From Sphingomonas phyllosphaerae (GTDB taxonomy: Bacteria; Pseudomonadota; Alphaproteobacteria; Sphingomonadales; Sphingomonadaceae): a DNA stretch of 64,000 bases. Under the pieces are notes generated by a model, which was not told the DNA's origin, did no database searches, and saw nothing but the letters and a program-made list of their open reading frames with translations. Shown in pieces: positions 58,226 to 64,000 of the stretch. Every line of letters begins with the position of its first letter. Position 1 is the first letter of the stretch. The stretch covers positions 2,548,501 to 2,612,500 of the forward strand of contig JAQIJC010000001.1 in NCBI GenBank assembly GCA_036946405.1, given 5' to 3'. The position numbers were made by a program, and so were the translations under genes.

Positions 58226-61132
58226 ATGATGCATCCGAACCGCTGGCACGCGACCACCCTGACGGGGGTCAGCCTCATCGCCTTGCTGGTGGCGGGTCAG
58301 GCCGCCGCGCAGGACGCGCGCCCGTCGGTCGATCCGGCGCAGCGCTCCTCGACCGCCTCGCCCGATCCGCAGGCGATCCTGTCCGATCCCGGCCAGCAGC
58401 CCGGCGAAACCGGCGAACCCGCCGCCCCGACCGAGGTGGTCGTGCGCGGCGTCCGCGGCAGCCTGTTGCGATCGATCCAGGCCAAGCGCAACGCGGACAC
58501 GATCGTCGATGCGATCTCCGCCGAGGAACTCGGCAAGTTCCCGAACCGCAACGTCGCCGAGGCGCTGGCCAACATCCCCGGCGTGACGGTAGGGCGCGAC
58601 GGGCGCGGCGAAGGGCGCGACATCACCGTGCGCGGGCTCGGTTCGAATTTCGCGATCACCACGCTCAACGGCCGCATCCTGCCGACCGACGGCACCGACC
58701 GCTCGTTCCAGTTCGACGTGCTGCCGTCGGAGATCATTTCGGGCGCCGAGGTGAAAAAAGCGGTGCGCGCCTCCGAGCTGGAAGGCAGCATCGGCGGCAA
58801 CGTCGACCTGCGCACCGCCCGTCCGCTCGACCGATCGGGCTTCCACGCCTCGGCAGCGGTCGAGGGCCAGTATAACGACCTGGTCGACAAGGGCGGTTAC
58901 AAGCTGAGTGGCGTCGTCAGCACGACCTTCGCCGACGACACGATGGGAATCCTGCTCGGCGCCAGTTACAACAAGTACAAGTTTCGCACCGACAATCTCG
59001 GCGAATATTCGATCACCGACGGGACCGAGGCGGGCTATGGCATCGATTTCAACCGCGACGGGCGCGTCGACGCCGACCCGAACGGCCCGGCCTATATCTG
59101 GCCCGATTATTACAGCGTCGGCTATGTCAGCGGCGAGCGCGAGCGGATCGGCGCGGCCGGCGCGTTCCAATGGAAGCCGTCGAGCAACTTCGAGGTGACG
59201 ATCGACGGCATCTACAGCCATTTCGACGTGAGCCAGCACAATTACCGCTCCTCCAATTACCTCAACCCGCTCGGCGACGACGGCACGCCGCGCTGGGACC
59301 CGGCGTCGATCTCGGTCGATGCGAACAACGTCGTCACTGGCTTCACCAAGACCGACATGGTCGCGGAGGTGCTGACCACCGACGAACCGCGGCAGAGCCA
59401 GACGTGGCAGATCGGCGGCCGTGTCGATTGGCGGCCGGTCGAGCAGTTGAAGCTGGCGTTCGACGGCTATTACGGGAAGGCGACCAACAACACCGGCGGA
59501 CGCAATCGCTTCGTCGTCGCCGGCATCCCCGGCGCCTCCGCGACCTTCGCGGCGCGCGACAACGGGTTGCCGGACCTCGCGATCACGCTGCCCGGTGGCC
59601 GCACGCTCGACCAGGCGACCAACGACGATTTCCGCGCGCATTACATCGGCATCCAGGGCCAGGATATCAGCGACGATATCAAGAGCGCGAAGATCGACGG
59701 CGAGTATCGCGTCGACAATGGCGTGTTCAAGGCGATCAGCTTCGGCGTCGCATGGACCGACCGCAACAAGGATGTGACGACCGTCGACAACCAATATACG
59801 ACGTCGTGCAACTATTGCGGCTATCCGTTCACCTTCGGCGCGATCGGCGCGGACGTGGTGAAGCCGGGACGTGCGGACATCCTGCAGAAGCGTCGCGGCA
59901 ATTTTCCGCGAAACTTCCCTTACTTCGACATCGACACCTATCTGGCCGCCTTGCCGCGCGCCGACAACAATCCCGCGATCCTCAACCCGAACAGCTGCCT
60001 CGACGCGAGCGGCGCGACGATCCCCGGGTGTTCGCTGACGCCCTATCCGGCCGGCTATTCGACGCAGATCATCCAGGACGACCTGCCCGCCTCCTACCGG
60101 ATCGGGGAGCGGACCTGGGCCGGCTACGTCCAATTCAATCTCGAGGGTGCGCGCTGGCGCGCCGATATCGGCGGACGGCTGGTCGCGACCAAGGTTTCGT
60201 CGGTCGGCTATGGCGCGTCGATCGCGACGATCATCCCGCGCGCCGGCACGCAGGACAATGCGGTCAGCTTCAACCCGGTCGAGCCGATCACCGGCGGTGG
60301 CGACTATCTGCGGCTGCTGCCCGCGGCCAATTTCGCCTATGATCTCAGCGACGGCCTGCGGCTGCGGCTGGCGGCGTCGCAGGCGATCTCACGGCCGACC
60401 TTCGCCGAGCTGTCCCCGGCCAAGGATGCGACGTCGGCGCAATCGGGGACGTACATCATCTATGACGCGGGCAATCCGAACCTGAAACCGACCGAGGCCA
60501 ACCAGTTCGATGCCTCGATCGAATATTATCCGTCGAACCGCCTCGCGCTGACCGCGGCGGCCTTCTACAAGCACATCACCAACTTCGTCGCGACGGTGCC
60601 GGTCGATGTCGTCGTCACACCGACCGCGCAGCCGGCCAATCAGGTCCAGAACTTCAATTTCGTCGAATATCAGGTGCGTAACGGCGACAGCGCCGACGTC
60701 TATGGCATCGAAGTCGGCGGACAGTATTTCCTCGACAATGGCCTGGGCGTGCAGGCAAACCTGACGTACAATCACTCGCGCGCCACGTCGGGGGACGTCA
60801 CCACCGACCTTCCCGGCGCGATCCCCTTCTCCGCCAATGGCAAGCTGTTCTATGAGAATCACGGCGTCGGGGCGCAGCTATCTTACACGTTCCAGTCGCG
60901 CTTCACCTATGCGCAATCGGGCAATCTCGCCTATCTCCCGGTCAAGGAAGATCCGTATCACGAAGTGTCGGCGACGCTGTCCTATGATGTGACAAGCCAC
61001 CTGACCGCCTATGTGCAGGGATCGAACCTGTTGGGGCAAGCGATCAAGCGGTTCAACGATTTCCGGAACGTGCCGAACTTCTACGAATATTCGGGCCGGG
61101 CGTTCTTTTTCGGCATCCGTGGGCGGCTGTAG
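58226..61132 (+). CDS. TonB-dependent receptor, second receptor of the DeoR regulon
   Basis: A 968-residue outer-membrane receptor. ATG 58226 lies seven bases after GGGAG; ATG 58229 and GTG 58220 are alternatives. After the signal (ending QAAAQ) and a spacer come the TonB-box-like EVVVRGVRGSLL, KRNADTIVDAISAEELGKFP and VAEALANIPGVTV, with VRGLGSNFAITTLNGR in the plug: the Caulobacter/Xanthomonas carbohydrate group (TIGR01782 style). The barrel ends FFFGIRGRL. Divergent from DeoR and sharing operator sequences with the TBDR at 45910, it likely takes up a related amino-sugar-containing glycan. Confidence 0.94.
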   Translation: MMHPNRWHATTLTGVSLIALLVAGQAAAQDARPSVDPAQRSSTASPDPQAILSDPGQQPGETGEPAAPTEVVVRGVRGSLLRSIQAKRNADTIVDAISAEELGKFPNRNVAEALANIPGVTVGRDGRGEGRDITVRGLGSNFAITTLNGRILPTDGTDRSFQFDVLPSEIISGAEVKKAVRASELEGSIGGNVDLRTARPLDRSGFHASAAVEGQYNDLVDKGGYKLSGVVSTTFADDTMGILLGASYNKYKFRTDNLGEYSITDGTEAGYGIDFNRDGRVDADPNGPAYIWPDYYSVGYVSGERERIGAAGAFQWKPSSNFEVTIDGIYSHFDVSQHNYRSSNYLNPLGDDGTPRWDPASISVDANNVVTGFTKTDMVAEVLTTDEPRQSQTWQIGGRVDWRPVEQLKLAFDGYYGKATNNTGGRNRFVVAGIPGASATFAARDNGLPDLAITLPGGRTLDQATNDDFRAHYIGIQGQDISDDIKSAKIDGEYRVDNGVFKAISFGVAWTDRNKDVTTVDNQYTTSCNYCGYPFTFGAIGADVVKPGRADILQKRRGNFPRNFPYFDIDTYLAALPRADNNPAILNPNSCLDASGATIPGCSLTPYPAGYSTQIIQDDLPASYRIGERTWAGYVQFNLEGARWRADIGGRLVATKVSSVGYGASIATIIPRAGTQDNAVSFNPVEPITGGGDYLRLLPAANFAYDLSDGLRLRLAASQAISRPTFAELSPAKDATSAQSGTYIIYDAGNPNLKPTEANQFDASIEYYPSNRLALTAAAFYKHITNFVATVPVDVVVTPTAQPANQVQNFNFVEYQVRNGDSADVYGIEVGGQYFLDNGLGVQANLTYNHSRATSGDVTTDLPGAIPFSANGKLFYENHGVGAQLSYTFQSRFTYAQSGNLAYLPVKEDPYHEVSATLSYDVTSHLTAYVQGSNLLGQAIKRFNDFRNVPNFYEYSGRAFFFGIRGRL

Positions 61133-61224
61133 GCGGCGCGCCTCGTCGCTATCTTGCCGCGAGGCGCTCGCGGGTGTTTCCTGGTAGCTACTGACCTGCC
61201 CCCCTCTTCCGGCTCCGCTGACAG

Positions 61225-61299
61225 CTAGCTGGCGGGCGCGATGCCGCCGAGGTTGCTATGTGGACGCAGGCCAGTGTGGTCGGTTCGCGCTGCTCGACA
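61225..61299 (-). pseudogene. Possible C-terminal remnant of an IS3-type transposase
   Basis: The minus-strand frame ends RTDHTGLRPHSNLGGIAPAS followed by a TAG stop. This resembles the C-terminal motif of IS3-family OrfB transposases (N-x-x-RPHSxLGxxTPAEF). Upstream sequence in the same frame has no DDE-domain similarity I can see, so only the tail would have survived. The match is short and may be chance. Confidence 0.35.
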
Positions 61300-61667
61300 C
61301 CCTCGATGGTCGCTTCGTGCGCCTACAACCGCAACCGCACCGGTCCCGACACGGGCATCCTGTCGATTGCTGGTCAATGGTCGAACGTTATCGCTGTTGC
61401 CGCGCTTGCGAGACAATTGCGCGATCTTCACGCCAGCCTCGTGCTCGCAAGGCGTTGCCGCATCGCTCGTCTCCATCTGACGAACTAACCTATTCAATGG
61501 TATGATTTCCGGGGAGCACGTCCGCTGAGCCGGCGGTAGAGCAGCGCCTGTCGCGACAGTTCGCCGATCGGACAGCCGTGACAGAGCTGCGGGCGATGTC
61601 GGTGACGGGCAGATCCGGCATCCCGGCTTTTAGTGTTTGATCCACCCGGCCTGAGCCAGCGTCCGCC

Positions 61668-61787
61668 GTCACCCCGGCCCCTTCGACAAGCTCAGAAGAG
61701 CCTTGTTCCGGGGTCTACCGTCCCGCAAGAGCATCCGCCGGTGTGCTGGCGGAAAGGTGGATGCCGGAACGGATCCGGCGTGACGGG
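61668..61787. repeat. Second group of REP-like palindromic units
   Basis: Starts with GTCACCCCGG and includes GTTCCGGGGTC (about 61705-61715), a TCCGCC / GGCGGA dyad (61734-61753) and GGATGCCGGAACGGATCCGG followed by CGTGACG (61759-61785). The last part is the reverse-orientation counterpart of the unit at 14131-14158, supporting a shared repeat family. Confidence 0.65.
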
Positions 61788-61922
61788 TGGCGGCTCCAAT
61801 TCAGCTTTGATGGATCACGCTCGAGCTTCGCGACAATGTGTACGGGTAAGCCGTGCCGGCCTCGATACCGATGTTTGTGCCTGACGTGCCTGCCTCGATG
61901 GCACGGCGCCATCGGCGCAAAG

Positions 61923-61960
61923 CACGACAGCCCCGTCTCATGGGAGACGGGGCTGTCGTG
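61923..61960 (-). terminator. Strong hairpin terminator of the rRNA operon
   Basis: A perfect 17-bp stem (61923-61939 pairing with 61944-61960, CACGACAGCCCCGTCTC and its complement) with a 4-nt loop lies 7 bp beyond the tRNA-fMet 3' end. On the minus strand the following bases are CTTTGCG, a weak T-run, but the stem strength and position support termination. Confidence 0.85.
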
Positions 61961-61967
61961 GTATAGA

Positions 61968-62044
<77 letters not shown>

Positions 62045-62091
62045 CCGAGGTGAGTGAGTGAATGGGTTCATGGGATGTGCGAAGCTGCAAT

Positions 62092-62206
62092 GCCTGGCGG
62101 CGACCTACTCTTCCATCGCTTGAGCGATAGTACCATTGGCGCAGAGGGGTTTCACGTCCGAGTTCGGGATGGGATCGGGTGGTTCACCGACGCTATGGCC
62201 ACCAGG
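62092..62206 (-). rRNA. rrf: 5S ribosomal RNA
   Basis: Minus strand from CCTGGTGGCCATAGCG to GTAGGTCGCCGCCAGGC, about 115 nt, with the conserved CCCATCCCGAACTCGG core. The two ends pair as the terminal stem. It lies about 130 bp downstream of 23S and 47 bp before tRNA-fMet. Confidence 0.96.
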
Positions 62207-62333
62207 CAATGGAGCCTGCACATGTGTCTTCCCCGGCCGGGTAAGGCGGGGGAGACGGGTTCAAATCGATGCACTGTTATCTGGTTGAGGGTCGATCACC
62301 TGTTCCAACGCTGTTGTTGGGGGTGTGTGCTCT

Positions 62334-64000
<1,667 letters not shown>

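Larger units (their letters stand above)
61133..61967. other. Gene-poor interval before the rRNA operon
   Basis: No convincing gene is seen. It contains a small dyad GCGCCTCG / CGAGGCGC (61138-61145, 61160-61167) just after the TBDR stop, a possible transposase remnant (61225-61299), palindromic repeat units (61668-61787) and the rRNA terminator (61923-61960). Remaining stretches 61300-61667 and 61788-61922 hold nothing I can name; open frames in them lack ribosome sites and conserved motifs. Confidence 0.7.

Noticed and set aside
58100..60133. 677-codon minus-strand frame antisense to the last TBDR
   Set aside because: Shadow frame rich in Arg, Asp and Val without motifs; overlaps the DeoR-TBDR operator region.

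Overview
The window looks like a chromosomal segment of a Sphingomonas-type alphaproteobacterium. It is GC-rich, carries five large TonB-dependent receptors (TBDRs) interleaved with exported glycosidases, and ends in an rRNA operon whose last gene is an initiator tRNA behind the 5S rRNA. The lineage call rests on gene content and protein style, not on a database search. I saw no prophage, CRISPR array, intact insertion sequence or replication origin.

Layout. 1-7.4 kb: a TBDR cut by the left edge, a GH3 glucosidase and two DUF885 proteins. 7.4-11.9 kb: redox genes (PepSY-flavodoxin-reductase fusion, an 18-codon leader ORF overlapping a FAD ferredoxin reductase, an isochorismatase-type hydrolase). 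11.9-22.2 kb: a GH92 mannosidase, two TBDRs and a divergent HxlR / PRISE-type reductase pair. 22.4-33.6 kb: chemoreceptor, MFS carrier with a 9-G tract in its leader, GntP plus epoxide hydrolase, FNT channel, NIPSNAP, PPK2, acetate symporter pair. 33.6-41 kb: GH43 and GH5 back to back, then a membrane GGDEF-EAL protein convergent with an RpfF-like DSF synthase, then small housekeeping genes.

41-61 kb is the most coherent region. On the minus strand run GH36 - EamA permease - KbaZ - AgaS - amino-sugar kinase - TBDR - tryptophan-halogenase-like flavoprotein - GH27 - DUF4832, mostly coupled by 4-8 bp overlaps. Divergent from it are an exported amidohydrolase and a second TBDR, with a DeoR/AgaR-like repressor between them. 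Related TTTCG-type motifs, including an exact shared 10-mer, lie in front of the two TBDRs, and a related motif lies between the GH36 and the amidohydrolase gene. I read it as a galactosamine / N-acetylgalactosamine and alpha-galactoside utilisation regulon in which glycosidases release sugars, TBDRs import them, and kinase, AgaS and KbaZ carry them towards tagatose phosphates. Deacetylase and catalytic aldolase genes are not visible here.

61.1-64 kb: a gene-poor stretch with palindromic repeats and a possible transposase remnant, then (minus strand) the 23S rRNA 3' part, 5S rRNA, tRNA-fMet and a perfect 17-bp terminator stem.

The most novel candidates are the RpfF-like / GGDEF-EAL pair as a DSF-c-di-GMP circuit, the amino-sugar regulon with a halogenase-like enzyme, the CHCH leader peptide, and the poly-G tract before the MFS gene.
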